Notes: generated by a model from the letters alone, not told the origin. 64,000 nt of DNA from an uncultured Collinsella sp. (GCA_934658705.1 CAKUHP010000002.1:1-64000); one strand, 5' to 3'. Positions 38,557 to 47,617 are shown, counted from the stretch's first letter. A program made the numbers and translations.

Positions 38557-39738
38557 ATGATTGATTACCGCAATCCGTATACGCCCGGTGCCGGTGCGAT
38601 GCCCAAATACCTTGCTGGGCGCGATGATATTCTTGAATCAGCTTCTCTCCAGCTCAAGGCCCTTGCAGCAAACTATCAGAGCCGCTCGCTTGTTTTGTAC
38701 GGTCTTAGGGGCGTCGGCAAAACGGTGTTGCTTAACTCAATCGAATCAATTGCCGAGGGAGAAGGTATTCTTGTTCGCCATATTGAGGTCGAAGAGAAGA
38801 AAGGTCTAATCGCTCCCTTGGCTTCGGCCTGTTGCTCGCTGTCTGCTTCGCTTAACAAAATTGAACTTGTTAAGAGTAAATTGGAGCAGATTAAGAATCT
38901 GTTTACCTCGTTAACGCTGTCTGTTGACGCGGGGGATGGCTCACTATCTCTGGGCTTTAATGAAGAGGCCCTTGGGGCGTCCCTCGCCTCGTCTCATAAT
39001 TTGTCGGGTGACTTTACCGACGTGCTTGTTGTTCTGGGTAAATATGCTCAAGCTGCAGGGTCTTCTATTTTTATTGGAATTGACGAGCTACAGTATGCCA
39101 GTAAAGAAGAGCTTGAGGCCTTAACATGTGCACTCCATCGCGCGACTCAGCTTGGCCTTCCCGTTATGTTTGGCTGTGCTGGATTGCCTAAGCTTCTAAA
39201 GATGTTGGGCGAAGCTAAAACCTATTCCGAGAGGCAATTTAATTTTGTGAAGGTCGATTCGCTTCCTCGCGACAAATCGGTTGAAGCGATTGTGAGGCCT
39301 GCGCAAAAGCTTGATGTTCTCTATTCCGATGAGGCGGTTGACGCAATCATCGACTACACGGAGGGGTATCCGTATTTCATTCAGGAGCTTTGTTCGACCA
39401 TTTGGACATCGTCCGATAACAAGTGTATTTCATTGGAGACTGTTCTCGAATGCACTTCTTTAACTGATATCCGCCTTGACGAGGGTTTCTTTAGCGTTCG
39501 ATACGATCGATGCACCCCAAGGCAAAAGGAGTTTTTGATTGCGATGGTTCGCTGTGGCGAGCTTCCTTGTACGATTGCAAATGTGGCTCATTATATGGAG
39601 AGTAATGTTTCGTCTATTGGACCCTTGCGTGCGCAGTTAATTAGCAAAGGTATGATTTATTCTGCCGCAAGGGGAGAAGTCGATTTTACTGTTCCTCAGT
39701 TTGATCGTTATCTGAGGCGAACGGAACAAATCGTCTAG
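38557..39738 (+). CDS. AAA/Orc-Cdc6-like ATPase
   Basis: 393 aa, ATG with AGGAG 6 nt upstream. An N-terminal lead (NPYTPGAGAMPKYLAGRDD) is followed by Walker A YGLRGVGKTVLL and Walker B IFIGIDELQY; the C-terminal ~120 residues look like a winged helix (RQKEFLIAMVRCGELPCTIA). This is the AAA_16/Orc1-type architecture of mobile-element and stand-alone ATPases of unknown target. The gene lies between an integrase remnant and the aro cluster, so it may be cargo of the old integrated element. No partner gene is present. Confidence 0.75.
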   Translation: MIDYRNPYTPGAGAMPKYLAGRDDILESASLQLKALAANYQSRSLVLYGLRGVGKTVLLNSIESIAEGEGILVRHIEVEEKKGLIAPLASACCSLSASLNKIELVKSKLEQIKNLFTSLTLSVDAGDGSLSLGFNEEALGASLASSHNLSGDFTDVLVVLGKYAQAAGSSIFIGIDELQYASKEELEALTCALHRATQLGLPVMFGCAGLPKLLKMLGEAKTYSERQFNFVKVDSLPRDKSVEAIVRPAQKLDVLYSDEAVDAIIDYTEGYPYFIQELCSTIWTSSDNKCISLETVLECTSLTDIRLDEGFFSVRYDRCTPRQKEFLIAMVRCGELPCTIANVAHYMESNVSSIGPLRAQLISKGMIYSAARGEVDFTVPQFDRYLRRTEQIV

Positions 39739-39747
39739 ATACTTAAG

Positions 39748-39789
39748 CAGGAAGCCCCGCACGGCGATGGTGCTGTGCGGGGCTTCCTG
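39748..39789. terminator. Bidirectional terminator between the ATPase gene and glf
   Basis: 15-bp perfect stem (39748-39762 with 39775-39789), 12-nt loop, between convergent genes. Confidence 0.75.
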
Positions 39790-39828
39790 GCCTTGTGTAT
39801 GCGGCTGTCCGTTTCGGCCGTTGGGTTT

Positions 39829-40953
39829 CTACGCCTCCGTCGGCTCCACGCCCAGCTCGTTGCGGACGAGCTCGAAGGCGGCGGCGATGGCCTTGTCCAT
39901 GTCGTAGTACTTGTAGCCGCCCAGGCGACCGGCGAAGATCACGTCGCCCTCCTGCGCCGCCAGCTCCTCGTACTGCTTGTAGAGGGCCTCGTTCTTGGCG
40001 TCGTTGATGGGGTAGTAGGGCTCGTCGCCGGGCTTCCAGTCGGCCGGGTACTCGCGCGTGATGACGGTCTTGTCCTGCGTGCCGAACTCGAAGTGCTTGT
40101 GCTCGATGATGCGCGTGTAGGGGACCTCGCGCTCGGTGTAGTTGACCACGGCCACGCCCTGGTGGTCCTGCTCGTCGAGCGTCTCGGTCTCAAAGCGTAG
40201 GCTGCGGTACTCGAGCGTGCCAAGCTTAAAGTCGTAGAACGCGTCGATGGGGCCGCAGTAGATCGTCTTGGCGGCGATATCGGGCTCGGCAGCGATCAGT
40301 TCCTTGTACTCCACGCCGCAGCGCACCTCGACGCCCTCGAGCATGTTGGCGACCATCTTGGTGTAGCCGCCCATGGGGATGCCCTGGTAGCGGTCGTTGA
40401 AGTAGTTGTTGTCGTAGGTAAAGCGGCAGGGGAGGCGCTTGATGATGCTCGCGGGAAGATCCTTGCAGTCGCGGCCCCACTGCTTCTCGGTGTAGCCCTT
40501 CACGAGCGTCTCGAAGATGTCGCGGCCGACGAGCGACAGCGCCTGCTCCTCGAGGTTCTGCGGCTCGCCGATGTTCTCGGCTGCAACCTGCTCGGCGATC
40601 TTTGCCTTGGCGTCTGCCGGCGTGACGACGCCCGGCCACATCTTGGCGAAGGTGTTCATGTTGAAGGGCATGTTGTACATGTTGCCGTGGAAGTTGGCGA
40701 CCGGCGAGTTGACGTAGTTGTTGAACTCGGCAAAGCGGTTGACGTAGTCCCAGACGTGCTTCATGGAGGTGTGGAAGATGTGCGCGCCGTAGCGGTGGAC
40801 CTGGATGCCCTCGACGTCCTCGGTGTAGATGTTGCCGGCGATGTGGTCGCGGCGGTCGATGACTAGGACCGACTTGCCGGCGCGCTTGGCGGCGTTGGCG
40901 AAGACGGCGCCCGAAAGGCCGGCACCGACGACGAGATAATCGTACTGGGACAT
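39829..40953 (-). CDS. glf: UDP-galactopyranose mutase
   Basis: 374 aa from ATG 40953 with AAAGGAG 7 nt upstream; the frame extends to 41004 without such a site. FAD-binding YLVVGAGLSGAVFANAAKRA, HRYGAHIFHTS, and YTEKQWGRD are classic Glf signatures. It isomerises UDP-galactopyranose and UDP-galactofuranose in the cytoplasm using reduced FAD. The GlfT2-like transferase at 33456 is the likely user. It is GC-rich and lies 78 bp downstream of aroQ on the same strand, so it may be read from the aro transcript although it belongs functionally to the glycan locus. Confidence 0.97.
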   Translation of the reverse strand: MSQYDYLVVGAGLSGAVFANAAKRAGKSVLVIDRRDHIAGNIYTEDVEGIQVHRYGAHIFHTSMKHVWDYVNRFAEFNNYVNSPVANFHGNMYNMPFNMNTFAKMWPGVVTPADAKAKIAEQVAAENIGEPQNLEEQALSLVGRDIFETLVKGYTEKQWGRDCKDLPASIIKRLPCRFTYDNNYFNDRYQGIPMGGYTKMVANMLEGVEVRCGVEYKELIAAEPDIAAKTIYCGPIDAFYDFKLGTLEYRSLRFETETLDEQDHQGVAVVNYTEREVPYTRIIEHKHFEFGTQDKTVITREYPADWKPGDEPYYPINDAKNEALYKQYEELAAQEGDVIFAGRLGGYKYYDMDKAIAAAFELVRNELGVEPTEA

Positions 40954-41031
40954 GGATATGCTCCTTTGTATGTCAATTGGACAGATACGTAAGATTTGGG
41001 ACAAGCGTTACTGGCTGCTTTGCCCCAACGA

Positions 41032-41469
41032 TTAGTGTAGCAGATGCTCTTTCAGCAGCTCGAGCGCGTGGACATAGCCTTGGAGGCCTTCTCCGGTGAT
41101 GGTGGCGAAGCAGGCCAAGCGCGCGTAGCTCACCTGGCGGAAGTCCTCGCGCGTCTCGACAGCGCTAATGTGGACCTCGACGGCGGGGATGGCGACGGCC
41201 TTGAGGGCGTCCAGGATCGCTACGCTGGTATGCGTGTAGGCTGCCGGGTTGATGACGATGCCGTCGACTTTGCCGTAGACCTCCTGGATCTTGTCGACGA
41301 TACTGCCCTCGTGGTTGGACTGGAAGACCTCGACCTCGTCAAAGCCCTGGGCGGCGCCGGCTTCCTTGCAGATTTGGACCAGGCGGTCGTAGTTGTCGCT
41401 GCCGTAGATGCCCGGCTCGCGGATGCCGAGCATGTTGAGGTTAGGGCCGTTGATAACGAGTGCTTTCAT
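41032..41469 (-). CDS. aroQ: 3-dehydroquinate dehydratase, type II
   Basis: 145 aa from ATG 41469. Type II signature: LVINGPNLNMLGIREPGIYG, FQSNHEGSIVDKI, INPAAYTHTS and VEVHISAVETREDFR. Converts 3-dehydroquinate to 3-dehydroshikimate as a dodecamer in the cytoplasm. Last aro gene of the minus-strand run, separated from aroEK by an 87-bp spacer holding a 16-bp palindrome. Confidence 0.97.
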   Translation of the reverse strand: MKALVINGPNLNMLGIREPGIYGSDNYDRLVQICKEAGAAQGFDEVEVFQSNHEGSIVDKIQEVYGKVDGIVINPAAYTHTSVAILDALKAVAIPAVEVHISAVETREDFRQVSYARLACFATITGEGLQGYVHALELLKEHLLH

Positions 41470-41512
41470 GGTTGCTTCCTTTGCGGTCGGGTGGTGCGGC
41501 GGGGTTGAATGG

Positions 41513-41553
41513 AAAACCACCACAAAGGTGCCTGTCCCCTTTGTGGTGGTTTT
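41513..41553. repeat. 16-bp palindrome between aroEK and aroQ
   Basis: 41513-41528 pairs perfectly with 41538-41553, 9-nt loop. It may tune transcription into aroQ and glf, or be a mobile palindromic repeat like those at 43971 and 52658. Confidence 0.6.
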
Positions 41554-41556
41554 TGG

Positions 41557-42795
41557 TTAGAGGGTGTCGAGGAGGGCTTGGGCGGTGTTGGCGGCGCTGT
41601 CGCGCGAGTCGATGATGTGGTCGGCCCAGGCGCGGTAGCGCGGCATGCGCTGTTCGGCCAGCTTATCGATGCCGTCGCGCGCGGTGATGGGGCGGCCCTT
41701 GTGGGCGAGCTCGTCGAGCTTACGGTTGAGCATCACGATCTGGCTGTTCTGGTGGAGCAGCGGGTAGTTTTCGTCGCGCGTGACCACGCCGCCGCCGGTG
41801 GAGAGCACCAGGCCGCTGCGCTTTGAGATGTCGGCCAGCGCCGCCGTCTCCTGCTCCCGGAAAGCCGCCTCGCCGCGCTCGACGATAAAGTCGGCGCAGG
41901 GTATGCCCAGTCGCTCTTCGAGGGCGCGGTCGAGGTCGATGTGCTCGCGGTCCGTGAGCAGGGCAATCTGCTCGCCTACGCGGGTTTTGCCCGAGCCCGG
42001 CATGCCGATCAGGGCGATGTTCTGCTCGCGGCGGGACAGGCGCTCCGTTACGTCCAGGATGCGCTCGCGGGGGTTGAATTGGCCGGTATAGCGCTCGACG
42101 GCCTGTGCCGCCTGGGCCACAAGCATCAGCAGGCCGCCGATGCAGGGGATGCTGCGGCGCTCGGCCTCGAGCATCAGGCCCGTGCGGGCGGGGTTGTAGA
42201 CAATGTCGATGACGCCTTCGAGCGCGTCGAGGCCCTCGAGCGTGCAGGGTGCGTCGGGACAATGCGGGAACATACCGGCGGGCGTGCAATTGACGAGCAG
42301 CGCGGCGTCGGACTGTTGCGCGATGTTGTCGTAGTTGACCTCGCTCGTGCGACCCACGGGCACCACGGTGGCACCCAGGTCGCCGAGCACCATGCTCGCC
42401 GTGGTGCCGGCGCCGCCCGTGGCGCCGAGCACGAGGGCTTTCTTGCCGGCAACCTCGACACCCAGCTCCTCGACCAGGCACTGGAAACCGAAGTAGTCGG
42501 TATTGTCGCCGCGCAGACGACCGTCGGGCAGGCGCGTGATGGTATTGACGTTGCCCATGCGTTCGGCGAGCGGGCTCAACTCGTCCAGGTACTCCATGAC
42601 GGCGCGCTTGTAGGGGATGGTCACGTTGGTGCCCTCCCACTCGTCACCCGTCATAAAAGTCGCGAGGTCCTCGGGCTCGCGCTCAAAGCGCACGTACTCT
42701 AGGCCCGCGAGCTCCTTGTAGATGGTCGGGGTGTAGCTGTGGCCCAGCACGCGGCCCAGCACGCCGTAGGGGCGGGTTGCGGCGGTATCGGTCAT
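41557..42795 (-). CDS. aroE-aroK: Fused shikimate dehydrogenase / shikimate kinase
   Basis: 412 aa. Residues 1 to about 250 are AroE: N57-V-T-I-P-Y-K63 with the catalytic Lys, GDNTD (96-100), and the NADP loop GATGGAG (124-130). Residues about 258-412 are AroK: Walker A GMPGSGKT (264-271), IDLDR, and STGGGVV. The fusion does two successive steps, dehydroshikimate to shikimate to shikimate-3-phosphate. The start codon directly abuts the pheA stop, with no spacer, indicating a shared transcript. Confidence 0.96.
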   Translation of the reverse strand: MTDTAATRPYGVLGRVLGHSYTPTIYKELAGLEYVRFEREPEDLATFMTGDEWEGTNVTIPYKRAVMEYLDELSPLAERMGNVNTITRLPDGRLRGDNTDYFGFQCLVEELGVEVAGKKALVLGATGGAGTTASMVLGDLGATVVPVGRTSEVNYDNIAQQSDAALLVNCTPAGMFPHCPDAPCTLEGLDALEGVIDIVYNPARTGLMLEAERRSIPCIGGLLMLVAQAAQAVERYTGQFNPRERILDVTERLSRREQNIALIGMPGSGKTRVGEQIALLTDREHIDLDRALEERLGIPCADFIVERGEAAFREQETAALADISKRSGLVLSTGGGVVTRDENYPLLHQNSQIVMLNRKLDELAHKGRPITARDGIDKLAEQRMPRYRAWADHIIDSRDSAANTAQALLDTL

Positions 42796-43941
42796 CTAGA
42801 GCACCTCCGTGTAGCTGCCAAAGTAGGTGAAGCTCTCGCACACGTCGTCGATGGAATCGAGCAGGTCGTCGAGGGCCTTGCTGCCAAAGGGGCAGTCCAG
42901 GTCAAAGTAGAACATAAACTCAAAGTCGTGCCCGGGGATGGGGCGGCTCTCGAGCTTGATGAGGTTGATGTTGAGCGCGTAGAAGCGCTCGAGCACGCGG
43001 TAGAGGGCGCCCGGCTCGTTGGTCGTGGTGATCATGAGCGAGGTGCGGTTGGCGCCGGGGTAGACGCGCGGCTCGCGGCTGATGACGACAAAGCGCGTGT
43101 AGTTGTTATCCGAGTCCTGGATGTTGGGCTCCAGCACCTCCAGGCCATAGAGTGCCGCGCAGCTGCGCGATGCGATGGCGGCGACGTCGGTACGCTCGGA
43201 GTTGGCGACCATCTCGGCCGACATGGCCGTGTTGGGGTACTTGGTGGCATGGAGGTCGTGGGCCTCGATAAAGCCGGCGCACTGGGCGATGGCCTGGCCG
43301 TGGCTGAAGACCTCGCGCACGTCCTGTAGCTTGGTGCCGGGCTTGACGAGCAGGTTGTGGTCGATCTTGAGGCGCAGCGATCGCACGATATGGAAGTCGA
43401 ACTGGGCGAGCAGGTCGTAGACGGCGTTGACCGAGCCGGCGGTGGAGTTCTCGATGGGCAGCACGCCAAACTCGCAGAAGCCGTCGCGCACGGCGCGCAT
43501 GACGCCTTCGAAGGTCTCAAAGAACGCGATGTCGGGGACGTCGAAGAGCTTGCACGCGGCGATCTGGCTGTAGGCGCCCTCGACGCCCTGGCAGGCGACG
43601 GATGCCGTCTGGGGGAAGGGCGCGTCGAAAGCCTCGGCCGTGGCGTGGGCCTTTTGCGACACCGTGATGCCCTTGCGCTCGTTGATGTAGCGCTGCTGCT
43701 CGGCCTTGCTCATGCTCATGAGGAGGCGGAACAGGGTGATGGTCTGGGCCTCATAGCGCTCGGGCGCGCGGCTGGCGAGGTTGTTGAGCTTGGAGCGCTC
43801 GCGGGCGGGGTCGAAGACGGCCTTGCCCATCTCGATTTTTGACTTGGCGACCTCAGTGGCAATGTCCATGCGCTCGACAAAGCTGTTGAGGAGTGTGGTA
43901 TCGATGCCATCGATGGCCTGGCGAATGTCAGCAAGGTCCAT
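42796..43941 (-). CDS. pheA: Bifunctional chorismate mutase / prephenate dehydratase
   Basis: 381 aa from ATG 43941 (AAAGGGG just before; an upstream in-frame ATG lies within that site). An N-terminal chorismate mutase domain (about 1-90: IRQAIDGIDTTLLNSFVERM) is followed by prephenate dehydratase (about 110-285: VACQGVEGAYSQIAA, GVLPIENSTAGSV and DNNYTRFVVIS) and a C-terminal ACT domain (TTNEPGALYRVLERFYALN) with ESRP, the usual phenylalanine feedback site. Makes phenylpyruvate from chorismate in the cytoplasm. Confidence 0.96.
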   Translation of the reverse strand: MDLADIRQAIDGIDTTLLNSFVERMDIATEVAKSKIEMGKAVFDPARERSKLNNLASRAPERYEAQTITLFRLLMSMSKAEQQRYINERKGITVSQKAHATAEAFDAPFPQTASVACQGVEGAYSQIAACKLFDVPDIAFFETFEGVMRAVRDGFCEFGVLPIENSTAGSVNAVYDLLAQFDFHIVRSLRLKIDHNLLVKPGTKLQDVREVFSHGQAIAQCAGFIEAHDLHATKYPNTAMSAEMVANSERTDVAAIASRSCAALYGLEVLEPNIQDSDNNYTRFVVISREPRVYPGANRTSLMITTTNEPGALYRVLERFYALNINLIKLESRPIPGHDFEFMFYFDLDCPFGSKALDDLLDSIDDVCESFTYFGSYTEVL

Positions 43942-43970
43942 AGGGACCCCTTTCATGTGTAGGGGGACTG

Positions 43971-44050
43971 CGGTGATTTTTCTGGGACGGGGATTAAAAA
44001 ATCATTGCGTGCCTAATGATTTTTTAATCCCCGTCCCAGAAAAATCACCG
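43971..44050. repeat. 36-bp perfect palindrome (copy A of a repeat family)
   Basis: Left arm 43971-44006 is the exact complement of 44015-44050 around loop GCGTGCCT. The core is shared with 52658-52739; arms differ at one paired position (T/A against A/T), so the change is compensated. Located between aroC and pheA, in an apparently continuous operon. Confidence 0.9.
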
Positions 44051-44062
44051 GGTGGGTGGGTC

Positions 44063-45160
44063 TTAGCCCTGGGCGGCGTCCTCGAGGAGGGCGTCCCAGA
44101 TGGCCAGTGCTGCGGCTGCTTCGGCTACGGGGACGGCGCGCGGGACGATGCAAGGATCGTGGCGGCCGTGGACCGAGAGCTCGGCATTTTCCATGGAATC
44201 CATGTCCACCGTCTGCTGCTCGCGGCCGATGGAGGGCGTGGGCTTTACGGCCATGCGCCACATGACGGGTGCGCCGGTGGAGATGCCGCCCAAGATGCCG
44301 CCGGCGTTGTTGGACTCGACTTCGATCTCGCCGGTCTCGGCGTCGATGCGATACGGGTCGTTGTTCTCGCTGCCGCGCATGGCAGCGACGGCAAAGCCCA
44401 TGCCAAACTCCACGCCCTTCACAGCGGGAATGCCAAACGCGATTTGCGCGATGCGGTTCTCGATGCCGTCGAACATGGGGTCGCCGATGCCCGCGGGCAG
44501 GCCGTAGATGCCACACTCCACGATGCCGCCAATACTGTCGAGCTCGTCGCGCGCAGCCAGGATCTCCTCGCGCATGCGACCGGCAGCCGCGACATCGATG
44601 CAAGGCAGGTCATTCGAAAGGATCGCCTTGCGGTCGGCCTCGCGATAGACCATGTCGTCCATGGGCAGGTCGGAGATGCCGCCGATCTGCGCGACATGTG
44701 CCATCACTTTAATGCCGCGGGCTTCAAGCGCCTGCAGCGCAATGCCGCCGGCGATGCATAAGGGGGCCGTCAGGCGACCGGAGAAGTGCCCACCGCCGGC
44801 GACGTCGTGCATGTTGTGGTACTTCACGCGTGCGGGGAAGTCCGCATGGCCCGGACGGGGCTTGCGGCGCAACTCGGAGTAGTCCTTGGAGCGCGTGTTG
44901 GTGTTTTCGATAATCGCTGCAATGGGCGCACCGGTGGTGTGTCCATCGACCACGCCGGCGATAATGTGCGCGGCGTCGGCCTCGCGGCGCTTGGTCGCGG
45001 TCTCGTCGCGGCCGGGGGCACGACGGTCCAAAAAGGCCTGCAGCTGCTCCTGGTCGACGGCAATGCCTGCTGGAATGCCATCGAGCGAGCAGCCGATGGC
45101 GGGGGAGTGCGACTGGCCGAAAATGCTCAGATGCAAGACGTTGCCAAAGGTCGAGGACAT
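44063..45160 (-). CDS. aroC: Chorismate synthase
   Basis: 365 aa, ATG 45160 with GAGGAGG inside the end of aroA, one base after the aroA stop. Signatures: FGQSHSPAIGCSLDGIPAG, KPRPGHADFPA, ARVKYHNMHDVAGGGHFSGR, and the C-terminal GGISTGAPVMWR. Forms chorismate from EPSP with reduced FMN. The ~120-bp gap to pheA contains the 80-bp palindromic element at 43971. Confidence 0.97.
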   Translation of the reverse strand: MSSTFGNVLHLSIFGQSHSPAIGCSLDGIPAGIAVDQEQLQAFLDRRAPGRDETATKRREADAAHIIAGVVDGHTTGAPIAAIIENTNTRSKDYSELRRKPRPGHADFPARVKYHNMHDVAGGGHFSGRLTAPLCIAGGIALQALEARGIKVMAHVAQIGGISDLPMDDMVYREADRKAILSNDLPCIDVAAAGRMREEILAARDELDSIGGIVECGIYGLPAGIGDPMFDGIENRIAQIAFGIPAVKGVEFGMGFAVAAMRGSENNDPYRIDAETGEIEVESNNAGGILGGISTGAPVMWRMAVKPTPSIGREQQTVDMDSMENAELSVHGRHDPCIVPRAVPVAEAAAALAIWDALLEDAAQG

Positions 45161-45161
45161 G

Positions 45162-46481
45162 CTATTCCTCCTCGAGCGTGACCTTGCCGCCCAGCAGGCG
45201 GTAGTGGTCGAAGAAATCGGGATAGGACTTGTTGACGGCCTCGGCGCCGTGGATCACGACCTCGCCGGTGGCGCGGCTCGCGGCGATAGCGGCCATCATG
45301 GCGATGCGGTGGTCGTTGTGCGAATCGACCTCGCCGCCGGTAAAGGCATCGACACCCTTGATGATGAGGTCGTCACCGACAATGCGCACCTGCGCGCCCA
45401 GCGCGGTGAGCTCGCGGGTGGTGGTGACCAGGCGGTCGGATTCCTTGATGCGCAGGCGCGCGCAGTCGCGGATGAACGTGCGGCCCTGCGCGAGCGAAGC
45501 CACGGCCGAGATGACGGGCACCAGGTCGGGAATGTCGTGGGCGCTCATCTCAAAGCCGGCGAGCTTGTCGGACTGCACGGTGGCGGCGTTGGTGGAGCGC
45601 ACGATGCGGGCGCCAAAGCGCGAAAGCGCGGCGAGCACGTTGCGGTCGCCCTGCGCGGAGCTCAGCGACACGCCCTCGACGGTGATGGGGTCGGTGCCGA
45701 TGGCGCCGGCGCACAGCCAAAAGGCGGCGTTGGACCAGTCGCCCTCGACGGCCACACTGCCGGGCGTGCGGTACGAGCCGCTGCTCACACGGAAATTCGT
45801 GACCTCGGGCTGGCCGTCCTTGGCGGGGATGCGCTCGACGTTGACCTCGACGCCGAAGGCCTTCATGGCCTGGATCGTCAGGTTGATGTAGGGGCGGCTT
45901 TCGATGAGGCCGGTCACCTGCACGCAGGAGGGCTGGGCCAGCAGCGGGGCCGCCAGCAGCAGGCCGGAGATGTACTGTGAGCTCACGTTGCCCGGCAGCA
46001 CAAAGGTGCCCGGGCGCATGCGGCCGCTCGTCTTGAGCGGAAAACCGCCCAGACCCTGTAGGTCGCAACCGGCGGCGATGATTTCGTCCGAAAGCGGGGA
46101 GAGCGGGCGGGCGCCCAGGCGGCCCTGGCCCACAAAGGTGGCCTCCGCACCCAGCGCGCAGGCGACGGGCAGCATAAAGCGCAGCGTGGAGCCACTCTCG
46201 CCGCAGTCGAGCGTGCCGCCGGCAAGGGCCTTGAGCAGGCCAAACTCGATGCTCTTCATGGTGGGATGGACCTGGAAGCCGTCCTCGACGGTTTCGATGC
46301 GAGCGCCCAAGGCCGTAAGGCAGCGCACCGTCGCCTCGATATCGGCGCAGGTGGTGTTGCAGGTGACGTGCGTCTCGCCGTTGGCAAGCGCGGCGCAGAT
46401 GATCAGGCGATGCGCCATCGACTTGGACGCGATGGCGGGAACGGTGCCCTTGAGCGGGGACGGGGTGATGCGGGCTAGCAT
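45162..46481 (-). CDS. aroA: 3-phosphoshikimate 1-carboxyvinyltransferase (EPSP synthase)
   Basis: 439 aa from ATG 46481, with GGGAGA 9 nt before and a 7-bp overlap with aroB; the frame runs further up but in the aroB coding region. IASKSMAHRLIICAAL, LDCGESGSTLRFMLP, and RLRIKESDRL are EPSP synthase motifs. LDCGESGSTLRFM carries Gly at the site discussed for glyphosate response; no resistance-type change is apparent by eye. Joins shikimate-3-phosphate and PEP. Confidence 0.96.
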   Translation of the reverse strand: MLARITPSPLKGTVPAIASKSMAHRLIICAALANGETHVTCNTTCADIEATVRCLTALGARIETVEDGFQVHPTMKSIEFGLLKALAGGTLDCGESGSTLRFMLPVACALGAEATFVGQGRLGARPLSPLSDEIIAAGCDLQGLGGFPLKTSGRMRPGTFVLPGNVSSQYISGLLLAAPLLAQPSCVQVTGLIESRPYINLTIQAMKAFGVEVNVERIPAKDGQPEVTNFRVSSGSYRTPGSVAVEGDWSNAAFWLCAGAIGTDPITVEGVSLSSAQGDRNVLAALSRFGARIVRSTNAATVQSDKLAGFEMSAHDIPDLVPVISAVASLAQGRTFIRDCARLRIKESDRLVTTTRELTALGAQVRIVGDDLIIKGVDAFTGGEVDSHNDHRIAMMAAIAASRATGEVVIHGAEAVNKSYPDFFDHYRLLGGKVTLEEE

Positions 46482-47581
46482 GCGGAAGCGTCTCCCTTCT
46501 GGCCGAGGCCCTCGGCAATTAAATCGTGGAAGGTGGAAAGCGGCGTGCGGTCGATGCTGCAGCGGCCAATGCCGTGCGGAATCACCAGGTCGATGGTGTC
46601 GCCCGCGCGCTTCTTGTCGTGAAGCGCCTCGGCAAAGACGGCGTCGGCATCCAAGTCGCAGCGGGTCTTGAGGCCGTGGCGAGCGCAGAGCTCCTCGATA
46701 CGGCCGGGCAGCGCAGCATCGCAAATGCCATGCAGGGCCGCGGCGCGCGTGATGATGCCCATGCCGATCGACACGCAGTTGCCGTGGCCGAGCTCAAAGT
46801 GCTCGCATGCCTCGACGGCGTGTCCGGCGCTGTGCCCAAAGTTGAGGAGCTTGCGCTGGTTGGTCTCGCGCTCGTCGGCGACGACCACGGCGCGCTTAAT
46901 GTCGATATTACGGGCGATGATGAGCGCCACGCGGGCCACATCCTGATTGAGCAGCTCCAACGTAAGCGGGGTCTTCTCCAGCTCGGTGAACAGCTCGGGG
47001 TCGGCGATCACGGCATGTTTGACGACCTCGCCGCAGCCGTCGGCGAACTGCTCGGGCGTGAGGGTGGCGAGACACCCCACGTCGGCGATAACCACACTCG
47101 GCTGCCAAAAGGCGCCGGCCAGGTTCTTGCCGGCGGCGAGATCGATGGCCGTCTTGCCGCCCACCGACGAATCCACCATGGCGAGCAGGCTCGTCGGGAT
47201 CTGCACAAACTTGCAGCCGCGCATGTAGGTGGCGGCCACAAAGCCCGCCACGTCGCCCACGACGCCGCCGCCGAGTGCCACGATCACGTCGGAGCGCGAA
47301 AGCTCATGCTCGGCCACAAACTCCAAAATGGCAACGTAGGTCTCGGCGCGCTTATGGGCCTCGCCGGCCTCGAAGGTGCAGATGCTCACCGTATACCCCG
47401 CGGCCTCCAGGCTCTGCTTAACGGGCATCTGGTAGAGCGGGCCCACGTTGGTGTCGGTCACAATGACGGCACGCGAGCCGCCGGCAGTGGTGCGAACTAG
47501 CTCACCCGCCTGCTCCAGCAAAAACGTGCCGACGTGTACCTGGTAGGGGCGTGCGGTGTCGATATCGATGGTAATCGCCAT
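46475..47581 (-). CDS. aroB: 3-dehydroquinate synthase
   Basis: 368 aa. NAD and metal-site motifs: ALGGGVVGDVAGFVAATYMRG, IPTSLLAMVDSSVGGKTAID, and NFGHSAGHAVEA. Cyclises DAHP to 3-dehydroquinate. It follows tyrA by 36 bp and overlaps aroA by 7 bp, consistent with one operon. Confidence 0.97.
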   Translation of the reverse strand: MAITIDIDTARPYQVHVGTFLLEQAGELVRTTAGGSRAVIVTDTNVGPLYQMPVKQSLEAAGYTVSICTFEAGEAHKRAETYVAILEFVAEHELSRSDVIVALGGGVVGDVAGFVAATYMRGCKFVQIPTSLLAMVDSSVGGKTAIDLAAGKNLAGAFWQPSVVIADVGCLATLTPEQFADGCGEVVKHAVIADPELFTELEKTPLTLELLNQDVARVALIIARNIDIKRAVVVADERETNQRKLLNFGHSAGHAVEACEHFELGHGNCVSIGMGIITRAAALHGICDAALPGRIEELCARHGLKTRCDLDADAVFAEALHDKKRAGDTIDLVIPHGIGRCSIDRTPLSTFHDLIAEGLGQKGDASAC

Positions 47582-47617
47582 AAGCTTCGGTCCTTTCGAC
47601 CTGGCGTGGAAGGTGGT

